In this document: positions 55,320 through 64,000 of the stretch, piece by piece
Position numbering within the stretch: position 1 is the stretch's first letter
Layout: each line of letters starts with the position of its first letter
Assembly (NCBI GenBank): GCA_963665215.2
Contig: CAXXWW010000003.1
Coordinates: 1 to 64,000 of the forward strand
DNA from: G963665215 sp963665215
GTDB lineage: Bacteria; Chloroflexota; Dehalococcoidia; Lucifugimonadales; CAUZJF01
Reading direction: 5' to 3'
DNA length: 64,000 nt
The notes under the pieces: generated by a model
What the model was told of the DNA's origin: nothing
Database searches by the model: none
Seen by the model: only the letters and a program-made list of their open reading frames with translations
Made by a program: the position numbers and the translations under genes

Positions 55320-56227
55320 AGAACAACAACACGGACGGTCCCCGAAGATTGGCCCACATGGTCACTGCAAAAACAGGACCAGGAGCCGGAGACCGGGCTG
55401 GCGTAGAAGGCACGTTCGCAGTCGCATGCCACGTTGTCACCGTGAGGTAGGGGGCAGGCGCCACCGAACCGTCCATCAGCACACCGTCTGAGGTTCAGGC
55501 CTTGGAAAAAATCGGCCAGACGGTCTTGTAGTGCCGGGGGCAATGGGCAGGGCCCGTGGGGGTCGAAGGTCCCCGGTTGATACTGTCCATTTCCCGGAGC
55601 CCGGCGACCATCAACCTGCTCCTGTGGCAGTTGGGGCAGGAGCAGGTCCAGCTCATCCAGCGTGTAGCGGAGCTCGGGGTGAAACTCAATAAGACGAGCA
55701 CGCTGGCCGCCGGGATGGTTCAGGTTGATAAATCCTGGTAGCCGGAGAATCCGTCCCCGGTTCCAAACGTTGTCGCCGCCTACGGCAACACCCAGCCTCT
55801 GGTTCAGCCGTTCCACCCGGTCAATGTCAGTGGCGGGTTCTTTTAGCAGGTAGCCGGCCTGCACCTTTCCAACGCTGGTTTCGACGATCCAGGAGAAGGG
55901 TGGCAGGTCTGGTGCGGGACGGGTAATCTCGTCCAGCCACAGGGTAGTGGCCAGGTTGACGGCGTCGCCACGGTCAGCTTCTGACTCAGCCTGACGAGCC
56001 TCAAACCGGGGAGCGACGCCATAGTAGACGTTTTCTTTGCCGTCAAGGTGCCCGTGCAGTGCTGTCTCCAGGCCTTGCTGGCGGATTGTTGCCAAGCTGT
56101 AGAAATTCTTCTTTCCACCCCCACCCGGCTTCAGGGTTCGGATTTCTAGACACTGGTCGTCGGGCACGCCCTCCATTAGGGCGTATAAGAACTTGACGGC
56201 CTCTGGGTAGGTGATGGACGCAGCCAT
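55320..56227 (-). pseudogene. RepB-type archaeo-eukaryotic primase with zinc finger, 3' part lost
   Basis: Start at ATG 56227 (MAASITYPEAVKFLYALMEG) with AAAGGTG upstream; a GTG at 56317 gives a longer form. The primase core reads VYYGVAPRFE, NLATTLWLDEI, FSWIVETSVGKVQAGYLLKE, then GDNVWNRGRILRLPGFINLN and ARLIEFHPE. A C-terminal zinc finger follows (CPLPHGDNVACDCERAF ... CFCSDHVG), as in plasmid and phage primase-helicases. The frame hits the ISNCY end at 55319 and stops at 55304. Any helicase domain is missing. The gene points to a plasmid, phage or integrative element as the source. Confidence 0.7.
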
Positions 56228-56944
56228 CGTGCCGACACCTTTCGTGGTGGCAGAAGAAGGCCGACCCACCTGACTTCTTTTAGTGTGTGACTTCTCTGAT
56301 GCGGGCAAGTCCGTCACCTTCCTTAAGGAAGGCGACGCCCGAAGTGTTAAGCGGCTAAGCAGCCCAAGCTACTGTGTAAGCAGCCCAGGAGCGGGGTACA
56401 CGATGGGGGATGATAACAGGAGACGTTTGGAGTTGAGGGATATGGAGCCTCCCCCATCTCCACCACTACCCTCTGCGCCGCATAACGAAGCCGTTCCTTC
56501 GATCCACGCTTGCGGGACCAACTTCTTCCAAGAACTCGGTCCTCGACCACAATTCTTCATGAGTCGCACTACCTACGCCTTCGTGCCTGTAAGCGATTTG
56601 GACGGGGAGACGGGCATACGCGCGGCTCCACCTACTTAAACGAAACCCCACTGCGAGGAGCGCGGATTCTTGCAGCCGGGCCTTCCGTTGCCAGCAGATG
56701 TACCTAGAGCTGTGCGCCGGAGCCCTGTTCCTTTTGGAAGCTCAAGAAGCTGAAGAGGCGCTATGCTATAAACTGCGCCCGGGACGACTCCACAAAGTGA
56801 AAGAACGGAATGCCTCGTTAGCACGCAGGAAAAAGCTTTTGGCTCTACGACAGGAAGGATGCCTCCGCTGTGCCGCTAAACATCTGGGATTCCATGGGTC
56901 TGGGCTACCGCGGTGACCGAGGCGAGAGCATCTACGCAGGATTC
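56228..56944. other. intergenic region with a dispersed repeat
   Basis: About 700 bases between the divergent primase and acetyltransferase genes. At 56458-56495 it contains one copy of a repeat also found at 57580, 58910 and 62415 (CTCTGCGCCGCATAACGAAG). At 56627-56640 CTCCACCTACTTAAA is the inverse of TTTAAGTAGGTGG at 57553. No credible ORF. Confidence 0.4.
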
Positions 56945-57505
56945 ATGAGTCTCGACCATATGCTGTTGAGGAACTGCACATTCGAAACACAGCGACTTCT
57001 TGTGAAAGAGTGGCATTCTCTTTCGTCAAGTGATTGGCAACAGCAGGAACTTCCGAAGGTTGTCGCTGCACTACTTACCGAACCGGTAACTCGTTCGCTC
57101 CCAACGCCTTGGCAAGGTAGTTACACCACAGAGCGGGCTCGCGAATGGATTACGCAACGTGATAGGGAATCCGCAACGTTGCTTGTGATAGACAAGCTAA
57201 CCCGGCGACCAGTTGGATTAATGATTCTATCGGAGACTCAGGCTGAAGAAAACAGCGGCGGCAGAGAAGTGCGTCTCGGCTACCTAATCGCCGAGGACGC
57301 ATGGGGGCAGGGAATCGCTTCAGAGTTGGTTGGAGGATTCGTTAGATGGTGTCGTGAACAGACTTCAGTCTCGTCCATTGGGGGCAGTGTAGCGCTGGAC
57401 AACGCCGCGTCGAGAAGGGTACTGCGGAAGAACGGCTTCCAACTCGCTCAGGACGAAGACGAGATCTCCGACGACGAGCAATTGTATAGACTGAGACTAC
57501 AATAA
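56945..57505 (+). CDS. GNAT-family N-acetyltransferase (RimJ/RimL-like)
   Basis: 186 residues from ATG 56945 (MSLDHMLLRNCTFETQRLLV). The fold is recognisable: N-terminal LLVKEWHSL strand, TLLVIDKLTRRPVGLMILSE, then the acetyl-CoA loop LGYLIAEDAWGQGIASELV, with the variant GQGIA of the Q/RxxGxG/A motif, and VALDNAASRRVLRKNGFQ at the end. It likely acetylates a small molecule or protein N-terminus; substrate unknown. A pair of short inverse sequences flanks the gene. Confidence 0.8.
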   Translation: MSLDHMLLRNCTFETQRLLVKEWHSLSSSDWQQQELPKVVAALLTEPVTRSLPTPWQGSYTTERAREWITQRDRESATLLVIDKLTRRPVGLMILSETQAEENSGGREVRLGYLIAEDAWGQGIASELVGGFVRWCREQTSVSSIGGSVALDNAASRRVLRKNGFQLAQDEDEISDDEQLYRLRLQ

Positions 57506-57789
57506 CGCCACGCCCAGCGAATTACGGGCGCGCTTGAGAAGCTTTTGGATCTTTTTAAGTAGGTGGGGCTCCACCCTCCCGCGTCTCCACTATCCTCTGC
57601 GCCGCATAGCCACGTCGTTCTTGAGATTCCCCGTGGCAACCTAGGCCTATCTTCGCCATTCCACCGCGACGTCTTGGGATTTGGGCCAGTGACCTCGAGC
57701 TACCGTGTCGTTCGAAATCACTAACTCCCCAGTTCAACCCTTGGACAGCGCTCTGGCTCTGGCTAAACTCGGTTGTTATAATTCCCCCC
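57506..57789. other. intergenic with a dispersed repeat and a hairpin
   Basis: Just after the acetyltransferase, GGTGGGGCTCCACC can fold into a small hairpin after a T-rich segment (57548-57574), followed by the repeat TCCACTATCCTCTGCGCCGC (57581-57602). Confidence 0.4.
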
Positions 57790-58845
57790 ATGCGAATTGG
57801 CACAACGCTATTTTTCATATTTACGGCGGGTACTCTGCTAGCGGCCAGCTGTGGCAGTGGCGAGGACAATGCCATTGTAACGCCGTCGCTAACAGCCACA
57901 GATGATGGCGCGGTGCCCGCGCGCGTGGTGGAGGCACCGTCCACGGGTGGGGTCCCAACATTCACGATGTCCGCTTATCAGGGTGAAGATATACTGGGCG
58001 GCACGACTGGGATTAAATCCTCTGAATGGATGGGACGGGGGAGGCCCGTAATATTGTACTTCTGGTATGCCGATTGCAATCCCTGTGGCAACATGGCGCT
58101 GATGCTGCAAAAGTTCTATGAAGCGAATCAGGTTCAAGCGCTCGTGGTCGGCGTTGATGTTGGACCCCTTATTGGCGAAAAGGACGCCAGGTTGTATTTG
58201 AGAGAGCAGCAGATTACGTATCCTGTGGGCACTATTGATGGTGGCAAAGCCTCGTTAGAAGAGATTGTGGGCTTTCCCACCACCCTTTTCATCAGTGATC
58301 AAGGCGAGCTGATTCGAAGGCAGGTGGGGTTCTTAGACTGGAAAACCCTGCTAGCATTCGCCTCAGAGATGTCGCCGGGCGTACGGATCGTCGATGCGGC
58401 ACCTACCGGACCCGGGGAAAGAATCCCGGATCAAGGCAGAGACCATGTCGAACCGGGTGAGGGTCACCCCGCCTATAACTCTGTGCCCGGGGCGTCGGGC
58501 TGGCATTACGGCCATCCTTTGGCGCCGGCCGATTGGGGTGTTTACGAAGAGGTGTTGCCAGACGAGGTGTTGATGCACAACTTGGAGCACGGGGGAATTG
58601 GCGTCCACTACAACTGCCCGGAAGCCTGCCAGGAGCTCGTTGCGAGGCTGCGCGAAATAGTGACTCGGGCCCGCAGCGAGGGCAAGAAGGTGCTCATGTC
58701 ACCTTACCGTGGCATGGACACCAGGATAGCGCTGACGGCGTGGACCTTTATGGATAGGTTTGACGAATTCGATGACCAGCGGATCGCGCGATTTATCAAC
58801 GCACACGAGAGCTCGCTTAACGCCCCGGAGCCCTTCGTGAGGTAG
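57790..58845 (+). CDS. lipoprotein fusing a TlpA/thioredoxin-like domain to DUF3105
   Basis: 351 residues; signal peptide with lipobox LLAASCGSG (Cys 21). Residues 65-200 form a thioredoxin-like fold (RPVILYFWYADCNPCGNMAL) with the active-site CNPC, and cis-Pro in VGFPTTLFIS. Residues 215-350 are DUF3105: RDHVEPGEGHPAYNSVPGAS, GWHYGHPLAPADWGVY, DEVLMHNLEHGGIGVHYNC, with many conserved His/Cys/Tyr. DUF3105 is often encoded near copper or redox proteins and may bind metal. Having both in one lipoprotein suggests an extracytoplasmic thiol or metal redox function. Confidence 0.85.
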   Translation: MRIGTTLFFIFTAGTLLAASCGSGEDNAIVTPSLTATDDGAVPARVVEAPSTGGVPTFTMSAYQGEDILGGTTGIKSSEWMGRGRPVILYFWYADCNPCGNMALMLQKFYEANQVQALVVGVDVGPLIGEKDARLYLREQQITYPVGTIDGGKASLEEIVGFPTTLFISDQGELIRRQVGFLDWKTLLAFASEMSPGVRIVDAAPTGPGERIPDQGRDHVEPGEGHPAYNSVPGASGWHYGHPLAPADWGVYEEVLPDEVLMHNLEHGGIGVHYNCPEACQELVARLREIVTRARSEGKKVLMSPYRGMDTRIALTAWTFMDRFDEFDDQRIARFINAHESSLNAPEPFVR

Positions 58846-59167
58846 CGGGGAGGCTACTATCAACTCACACCCCAGTGTATTACCGATCCGGACCCTCCTC
58901 CGGATCCACCAAGGGCTATACAGCGCATAACGAAGCCGATTCCCCGTATAAAAGAACAGCGGACGCGGACAGTCCAGTTCTGTAGATGACACAGCGGGCG
59001 GGCTGCCGTACAGGTCTACCCGTCAACCTCCACAAACCTCTCCGGCGCCTTCCTGATTACCTGGTACCATACGAAGGTGTTACCGGGGTCCAGCCCGCCG
59101 TACGTCGTCTAGGGGCTGGAGACGTTCGAGGACGCCATCGCGGAACGAGTCTCGTCGGAGAGGAAGC
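58846..59167. other. intergenic with repeat and gene remnant
   Basis: Contains the dispersed repeat around 58905-58935 and, on the minus strand at 59016-59100, the last 27 codons of a small gene (see next entry). The GMC ribosome binding site GGAGAGGAAG is at 59157-59166. Confidence 0.45.
59016..59100 (-). pseudogene. 3' end of a small conserved gene
   Basis: Reads GGLDPGNTFVWYQVIRKAPE and ends VEVDG-stop. It is the same tail as the gene at 62529-62815, here without its first two-thirds. Confidence 0.5.
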
Positions 59168-60733
59168 ATGAGGTACGATACCATCGTCGTTGGGGCCGGG
59201 TCCGCGGGCGCAATTGTGGCAGCCCGCCTTTCCGAGGACCCGGGGCGCTCCGTTCTGCTGCTCGAGGCGGGGCGGGACTACCCGGATTTCGAGCAGCTCC
59301 CGGACGAGATCAAATACGGCTATGGCAGGGACAGGAACATCTGGGCGAGGGCCTTTGGCCACGGGAGCGCGCACAGCTGGAACTTCGTGGGGAAGGCAAC
59401 TGACAGAGCGGAGCCCATGCTGGTGCCCAGGGGAAGGCTTATCGGCGGGTCCAGCGCTATCAACGCGCAGATATACCTGCGAGGCGTTCCAGAGGACTAC
59501 GACAGTTGGGCTTCGATGGGCCATGACAAATGGAGCTTCAAGGAGCTGCTGCCGTTTTTCCGCAAGGTCGAGACCGACACGGACTTCCACGGCGACTTTC
59601 ACGGCGCCGATGGGCCCATAATCATCAGACGATTCAAGGAGCAGGACTGGAACGCCGACCAGAGGGCCTTCTATCGTGCCTGCCTGTCCGCTGGGTACGC
59701 CGAGTGTCCGGACCACAATGACCCTGACTCGACGGGCGTCGGCCCCACGCCCTTCAACAACCCCAACGGTGTCCGCTGGAGCGCCGCAATCGGGTACCTT
59801 TCTAAGGCCAGACACCGCCTGAACCTTACCATCAGGCCGGACTGTCTGGTACATCGTGTGCTTTTCGAAGGCAAGACCGCCGTGGGGGTTGAGGTAGAGA
59901 GTGGAGGGGAGCTTTTTACCATCCATGGCGAGGAGACGGTTTTGAGCGCCGGCGCCATCGGGTCACCCCACATCCTCATGCTCTCTGGCGTCGGCCCGGC
60001 GGACGAGCTGAAGGTGCAAGGGGTGAACGTCGTCCACGAGCTTCCGGGCGTCGGCGAGAACCTGAGGGACCATCCGCAGGTCCACTTGACCTGGAAGGCC
60101 AGAGACGACTTTCAACAAGACGACCTAGTGTCTCATCTGCAATTCGCCCTGCGGTACACGGCGGCGGGCTCGCACCTTCGGAACGACATGGTTGTCCACC
60201 ACTTCTCTTCAGCCACGGCCGAAGGACGGTATGTCGTTGCCGACTCGAAGCCATTCGGCTTCGGCATGGTGCTCTGTGTCCACCTGGCCTCAGGGTCAGG
60301 CAAGATTGGGCTCGGCTCCGCAGATCCTCACGTCCAGCCCGTGCTCGACTACAACTACCTCAAGGAGCCCTTTGACCGGGACCGACTCAGGGAAGGGGTA
60401 CGCATCTGCGCCGCGCTGGGCGAGCAGGAGGAGTATCGTGAGATCGTCGACGAGCTGGTGAAGCCAACCCCCGCGGACCTGGAGTCGGACGAAGCATTGG
60501 ACGACTGGCTGGTGCGGGAAGTCAAGACGAGCCATCACATCTCGAGCACCTGCAAGATGGGTACGGCGTCGGACCCCATGGGCGTGGTCGACCAGTACGG
60601 CCGGGTCCGTGGCATTCGGGGGGTTCGGGTCGCCGACACCTCCATCATGCCCGACTGCTCTCGCGCCAATACCAACGCTACCGCGCTGGTCATTGGAGAG
60701 CGAATCGCCGATTTTATCGGCCGGGGGCTGTAG
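59168..60733 (+). CDS. GMC-family oxidoreductase (choline dehydrogenase-like, FAD)
   Basis: 521 residues. FAD-binding GxGxxG in DTIVVGAGSAGAIVAARLSE at residues 4-23, LLLEAGRDYPDFEQ, the GMC signature 1 in LVPRGRLIGGSSAINAQIYL, and signature 2 GAIGSPHILMLSGVGP. The catalytic pair near the C-terminus is HHISSTCKMG and NTNATALVIGER, with Asn at the second position as in choline/alcohol oxidases of this family. It oxidises a primary or secondary alcohol or sugar; substrate unknown. Together with the zinc dehydrogenase and cupin downstream it suggests catabolism of an organic hydroxy compound. Confidence 0.92.
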   Translation: MRYDTIVVGAGSAGAIVAARLSEDPGRSVLLLEAGRDYPDFEQLPDEIKYGYGRDRNIWARAFGHGSAHSWNFVGKATDRAEPMLVPRGRLIGGSSAINAQIYLRGVPEDYDSWASMGHDKWSFKELLPFFRKVETDTDFHGDFHGADGPIIIRRFKEQDWNADQRAFYRACLSAGYAECPDHNDPDSTGVGPTPFNNPNGVRWSAAIGYLSKARHRLNLTIRPDCLVHRVLFEGKTAVGVEVESGGELFTIHGEETVLSAGAIGSPHILMLSGVGPADELKVQGVNVVHELPGVGENLRDHPQVHLTWKARDDFQQDDLVSHLQFALRYTAAGSHLRNDMVVHHFSSATAEGRYVVADSKPFGFGMVLCVHLASGSGKIGLGSADPHVQPVLDYNYLKEPFDRDRLREGVRICAALGEQEEYREIVDELVKPTPADLESDEALDDWLVREVKTSHHISSTCKMGTASDPMGVVDQYGRVRGIRGVRVADTSIMPDCSRANTNATALVIGERIADFIGRGL

Positions 60734-61219
60734 GCCGGCCTCCTGGCGCTGAAAGACGTCGTGCAACAGATTGCGTGCTACCCAAACAAGTGGGCCTATG
60801 GCGCGGCGTCTCGATACCCAGATGCATTAACTATCCTGACGGCAATAGTGCCCGCGGCTTTCACCGGGGCGCAGAACGTCGTTTGCGGGGCGAGGTGACA
60901 GGCACTTCCCTATTCAGCGAGTCATGGATGATGCTTTACGGGCTCGACGTACCGAACCAGGGAGACTATTTCGACCCGCGCACCCCCCACCACCAGTTCC
61001 CGGTGGCTTGACGGCCGTGAGCTCAGAGGCCGCTGCAATCCCAGCTTACGCGCCATGCCCATTACGGCAGCGAGCCTGCGGCCATCGCTGTCTCCCGAGC
61101 GGTTGACCGCGATATGGGGCGCTGATACGCTGATGTCCATCAATCAGGGAGACCGATTTGGCGTGTAACGCCTTCGGCCCCACACTGAGGGTCGTTACAG
61201 CTCAGCTAGGAGGTGACCC
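60734..61219. other. 486-base intergenic region
   Basis: No full gene. One plus-strand frame (about 60898-61011) reads LFSESWMMLYGLDVPNQGDY then FDPRTPHHQFPVA-stop, which may be the end of a lost gene. AGGAGGTGA at 61208-61216 is the ribosome binding site of the next gene. Confidence 0.4.
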
Positions 61220-62344
61220 TTGGTGTTGACTGGAAAAGCCGCGGTTCTGGTGGAACCCTTCAAGTTCGAGCTAAGGGAATATCCCGTGCCACCGGTGGAG
61301 CCGGGTGGAATTCTGATCAAGGTGAGTGCGGCTGGCCTCTGCGGCTCCGACCTCCACCTGTGGCGCGGCGACATCATCGTTAAGGACTCAAGCGGGCAGC
61401 CAGTACCGTTCTTAACGGGGCACGAGATTATCGGAAGGGTCCACTCTTTGGGGCAGGACGTGTCAACCGACTACCTGGCCAGGCCTCTGAAAGAGGGCGA
61501 CAGGGTTGTCTTTTCGTATTACACGCCGTGCCACCGCTGCTACCACTGCATCCGGGGGGAATACACCGACTGTCCAGCCAACTTCGGTGGGTTGAAGTCG
61601 GTCAATGAGTATCCTTACTGCAACGGCGGATTCGCCGAATACTACTACCTCAAGCCGGGCACGTTCGTCTTCAAGGTGGAAGATGGTTTCTCCGACGAGG
61701 TGCTTACTCCCGTTAATTGCGCGATGGCCACGGTGATGGCAGCGCTGGAGCGGTCGAGGATGCGCACCGGCGACGCGGTCGTGATCCAGGGCGCCGGCGG
61801 GTTAGGTCTGTACGCGGCGCTGTATGCCAGGGAGAAAGGCGCCGGCCTTATCATCTCCATCGACGGCCAGTCAGCCAGACTCGATCTGGCGAAACAGTGC
61901 GGCGCCGACTACACGATCAACGTGAACGAGGTCAAGGACTCGGCGGAGCGTATCGAACGGGTGAAGGAGCTGTGCGGGCCTCGGAACGGGGCCGACGTGG
62001 TCGTCGAGGTGGCGGGGTTCCCGCAGGTGGTGGTTGAAGGGCTTGAGATGGTCCGACCCGGCGGCACATACGTGGAGGTCGGCAATATCTCCAGCCCCAG
62101 CATAGTCGAGGTGGACTTCAATCGGATACTGCACGGCATCAAGTACATCGTCCCCACGTCCTTTTACGAGCCGTGGCTCCTGCCGGTGGGGATAGAGATC
62201 CTGGAGCGGACCAGGGACAGGTACCCAATCACCAAGATCGTATCCCATAGCTTCGCGCTGGACGACATCAACGAGGCCTTCCGAGAGTCAGAGTGGTTAG
62301 GCAATGAGGGAACGCCCGTGATTCGCTCGGTGATAAGGCCATAA
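61220..62344 (+). CDS. zinc-dependent alcohol/threonine dehydrogenase-like (MDR family)
   Basis: 374 residues; TTG 61220 or GTG 61223, both behind AGGAGGTGA. Catalytic zinc ligand in GLCGSDLHLW, HEIIGRVHSLG, structural zinc site PCHRCYHCIRGEYTDC (four Cys), and the Rossmann motif VIQGAGGLGLYAALYA followed by the LISIDGQSARLDLA adenosine-binding end (Asp, so NAD rather than NADP). The MDR family oxidises secondary alcohols or polyols. Adjacent to the GMC oxidoreductase; likely the next step of the same pathway. Confidence 0.9.
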   Translation: MVLTGKAAVLVEPFKFELREYPVPPVEPGGILIKVSAAGLCGSDLHLWRGDIIVKDSSGQPVPFLTGHEIIGRVHSLGQDVSTDYLARPLKEGDRVVFSYYTPCHRCYHCIRGEYTDCPANFGGLKSVNEYPYCNGGFAEYYYLKPGTFVFKVEDGFSDEVLTPVNCAMATVMAALERSRMRTGDAVVIQGAGGLGLYAALYAREKGAGLIISIDGQSARLDLAKQCGADYTINVNEVKDSAERIERVKELCGPRNGADVVVEVAGFPQVVVEGLEMVRPGGTYVEVGNISSPSIVEVDFNRILHGIKYIVPTSFYEPWLLPVGIEILERTRDRYPITKIVSHSFALDDINEAFRESEWLGNEGTPVIRSVIRP

Positions 62345-62528
62345 TACACCCAGAGCGCGACGCGCTCTGAGCGAGTCCAAGATAAATTGGGGGGGCTGTG
62401 GTTCATCCCTCCCCGTCTCCACCATCATCCTCTGCGCCACATCACGAAGCCGTTCCCGCGATCAGGTGAGCAGCGTATCCTGACAGTCCGGTTCTGCGGA
62501 TGACACGCCGGCGGGCTACCGCACAGGT
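62345..62528. repeat. dispersed repeat downstream of the dehydrogenase
   Basis: CCGTCTCCACCATCATCCTC then TGCGCCACATCACGAAGCCG (62408-62453) corresponds to the repeats at 56458, 57580 and 58910. The sequence from about 62480 onward is also shared with 58965 onward. Confidence 0.5.
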
Positions 62529-62815
62529 CTACCCATCGACCTCCACGAAGCTCTCAGGCGCCTTCCTGATAACCTGGTACCACACGAAGATGTGCCGGGG
62601 TCCAGCCCATACTCAGCAGCCACCGCCTTCCCCGCCTTGGACTTGGACTCATAGACCTCCCCCGTCTTCCTGTCCTTAACCTTGATGGCCCGTCGCCTCC
62701 CGCCGAACTTCGGCTTGGACTTGTCCTCGGCCTCTGTCTGTCCCTCGCCACTCTCACACTCAGCATCAGCGCTCGGCGAGACCTGCGGCCCGTTGAGCAA
62801 GTCAGCAGGTATCAC
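62529..62815 (-). pseudogene. small basic protein of unknown function, frameshifted
   Basis: From ATG 62815 (MIPADLLNGPQVSPS), an acidic linker then RRAIKVKDRKTGEVYESKSK and AGKAVAAEYGLDPG. One base is missing just after GLDPG compared with the copy at 59016; restoring it gives HIFVWYQVIRKAPESFVEVDG-stop. The same family tail in two places shows a duplicated gene. Function unknown; the basic core may bind nucleic acid. Confidence 0.5.
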
Positions 62816-63257
62816 GTTCCGCAGCGACTTGCGACATCGCTGGCAGGTGAAACCATTGGTGGAGTAGACTAGGGAAGCCTGATGTTCGAAATTCCGACCT
62901 TTGGGCCTACTAAGGTGTCATTTCACAAGTCCTTCGATCGCCCACGGGCGCACAGCGGCCCAGCGCACCCATGACTGTTTCCCGCCCACCAGGAAGCGCC
63001 GGACCTCACTGGGATCGACCTGTCCCTTTACTTGACACCCGAGTTTGCCGAGAAGGCGGCGGCCGAGTAGACGGCTGCCGGAATATGTGCCTCTAGAACC
63101 ATCTCGAATGGGTGATTTATTTAGTTGAATGGGCGATTGGCAGCCTCCTCAGGCGATGTTAATCATCCGCTTACCGCCCGACGCACCATCAAATAGGGTA
63201 CCCGCAATTTGATGCGGGAAATGTCGGTTTCACACCGATCCCAAGGGAGGTCTTCCA
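62816..63257. other. 442-base intergenic region, weak gene remnant
   Basis: Possible C-terminus of a lost gene at about 62987-63071 (PDLTGIDLSLYLTPEFAEKA then AAE-stop). The ribosome binding site AGGGAGG at 63244-63250 serves the cupin gene. The promoter cannot be picked with confidence. Confidence 0.35.
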
Positions 63258-64000
63258 ATGTTGCCAGTGCTGCCCGGTCAGGGGCGCGTGCCGTACACCC
63301 CTCTCCCGAAAAAGGACCCGACTTACTCTGGAGAGATCGTCGTAGCCAGGGAGGAAGGGATAATGGAGGAGCACCCCTATGGCGCCTTCATCAAGATACT
63401 ATGCGAGGAGAACACCGGCGACGACACCTTCACCCTCGGTGAGAGGAGGTACGAGCCCGGCAGGGACTCGCAGGTGGTGGAGAAGCGGGAGAGCGAGGCG
63501 ATGCACATACTCGAGGGCGGAGGAATATTTGAAGCGTGGCCCAAGAACATCGCGGACGACCAACCGATCGTGGTCCCCTTGCAGCCGGGAATGGAGATAA
63601 TCACGGGCCAGTTCGTGAGACACAGGGTCCGGAACACGCGTAATGAACCTCTGGTTGCGGTCGTTACCATCTGCCACCTCGATTTCCCAGCTTATCCCCA
63701 CCACTACCCGGCCATCTTCGAGCCGGGCAAGGGCAACGAGATACACCAGCACGATAATCGGATAGAGGCCTTCTATGTAATCCAGGGCCCCGGCGCGATG
63801 TCCATCGCGAACCCTGACAACACCAGCATGCGGGAGGTCATGGTGCCCGAGCGCGGAGCCGGCTACAAGCCCATGTACGTCTACCACAGGCAATACAACC
63901 CTGCCACCACGGGCGAGCTCTGTTACTGGATCCATAGCATGGTCGTCTACACCCACCGGGGCAGCAGGTTTCCCCAGCTGCACATACGCCAGCACGAGCT
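63258..64000 (+). CDS. bicupin protein, 3' end beyond the window
   Basis: ATG 63258 after AGGGAGG; 247 codons without a stop to the window edge. The first half shows a cupin-like strand pattern (YEPGRDSQVVEKRESEAMHI, GMEIITGQFVRHRVRNTRNE) and the second half a clearer cupin 1 motif, GNEIHQHDNRIEAFYVIQGP, with two His and a Glu that could bind a metal, then RGAGYKPMYVYHRQYNP. Cupins of this type act as isomerases, dioxygenases or sugar-binding proteins. Its position suggests involvement in the oxidation pathway of the GMC and zinc dehydrogenases. Confidence 0.75.
   Translation, partial: MLPVLPGQGRVPYTPLPKKDPTYSGEIVVAREEGIMEEHPYGAFIKILCEENTGDDTFTLGERRYEPGRDSQVVEKRESEAMHILEGGGIFEAWPKNIADDQPIVVPLQPGMEIITGQFVRHRVRNTRNEPLVAVVTICHLDFPAYPHHYPAIFEPGKGNEIHQHDNRIEAFYVIQGPGAMSIANPDNTSMREVMVPERGAGYKPMYVYHRQYNPATTGELCYWIHSMVVYTHRGSRFPQLHIRQHE

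Noticed and set aside
1..64000. tRNA or rRNA genes
   Set aside because: The CCCGAATCC strings that resemble T-arm sequences are IS1380 termini; no cloverleaf could be drawn around them.

Overview
GC-rich bacterial DNA that looks like a marine or sponge-associated member of the Chloroflexota, in the SAR202/Dehalococcoidia area. The hints are: very large cadherin-type surface proteins ending in an EF-hand/dockerin-like tail, fibronectin-III lipoproteins, a TlpA-DUF3105 lipoprotein, and a GMC oxidoreductase / zinc dehydrogenase / cupin cluster. This assignment is inference from gene content. I found no rRNA, tRNA or CRISPR array.

The dominant feature is insertion sequences and the wreckage they leave. 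There are five copies of one IS1380-family element (three nearly identical, one divergent, one decayed). There are also two IS630 copies, two IS256 copies, two relatives of an ISNCY-type element, one IS3, three IS1182-type transposases (one truncated) and IS21 remnants. Many cargo genes are truncated, frameshifted or carry an in-frame stop.

Layout. 1-3611: a decayed PAPS-reductase-like gene, a small gene pair with a retroviral-type aspartic protease, and an OLD-like ATPase. 3850-7738: IS1182 remnant and two IS1380 copies. 7739-11439: tandem paralogous ABC-2 membrane subunits on the minus strand, broken at both ends by ISs. 11440-16023: IS630, an Hsp90/sacsin-like ATPase fragment, a replication-relaxation-like gene and IS256. 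16024-18150: degraded DNA. 18157-24487: a collagen-like Gly-X-Y surface protein and a 1,692-residue cadherin-repeat protein. 24590-31300: a VOC fragment, IS1380, an ISNCY remnant fused in frame to a membrane gene, an ABC ATPase and IS1380. 31301-37781: a SEC-C gene and more ISs. 38031-43850: two lipoproteins (one a serine-protease-like protein split by IS3) and a truncated secreted protein. 43857-52280: IS256, then a defence-like block of an HNH protein convergent with McrC/McrB, with McrB carrying an in-frame amber codon. 52275-55319: ISNCY element with an IS630 nested inside it. 55320-64000: truncated primase, GNAT acetyltransferase, TlpA-DUF3105 lipoprotein, GMC oxidoreductase, zinc dehydrogenase and a bicupin running off the window.

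The most striking structural result is that the 21.8 kb between IS1380 copies at 6020-7738 and 29582-31300 behaves like a circle integrated by recombination between two IS copies. The outer flanks of the pair share one 5-bp target duplication (CTTAA). The inner flanks share another (CTTAC). The two inner flanks rejoin into one uninterrupted ABC permease gene. Misassembly across identical 1.7-kb repeats is the main alternative.
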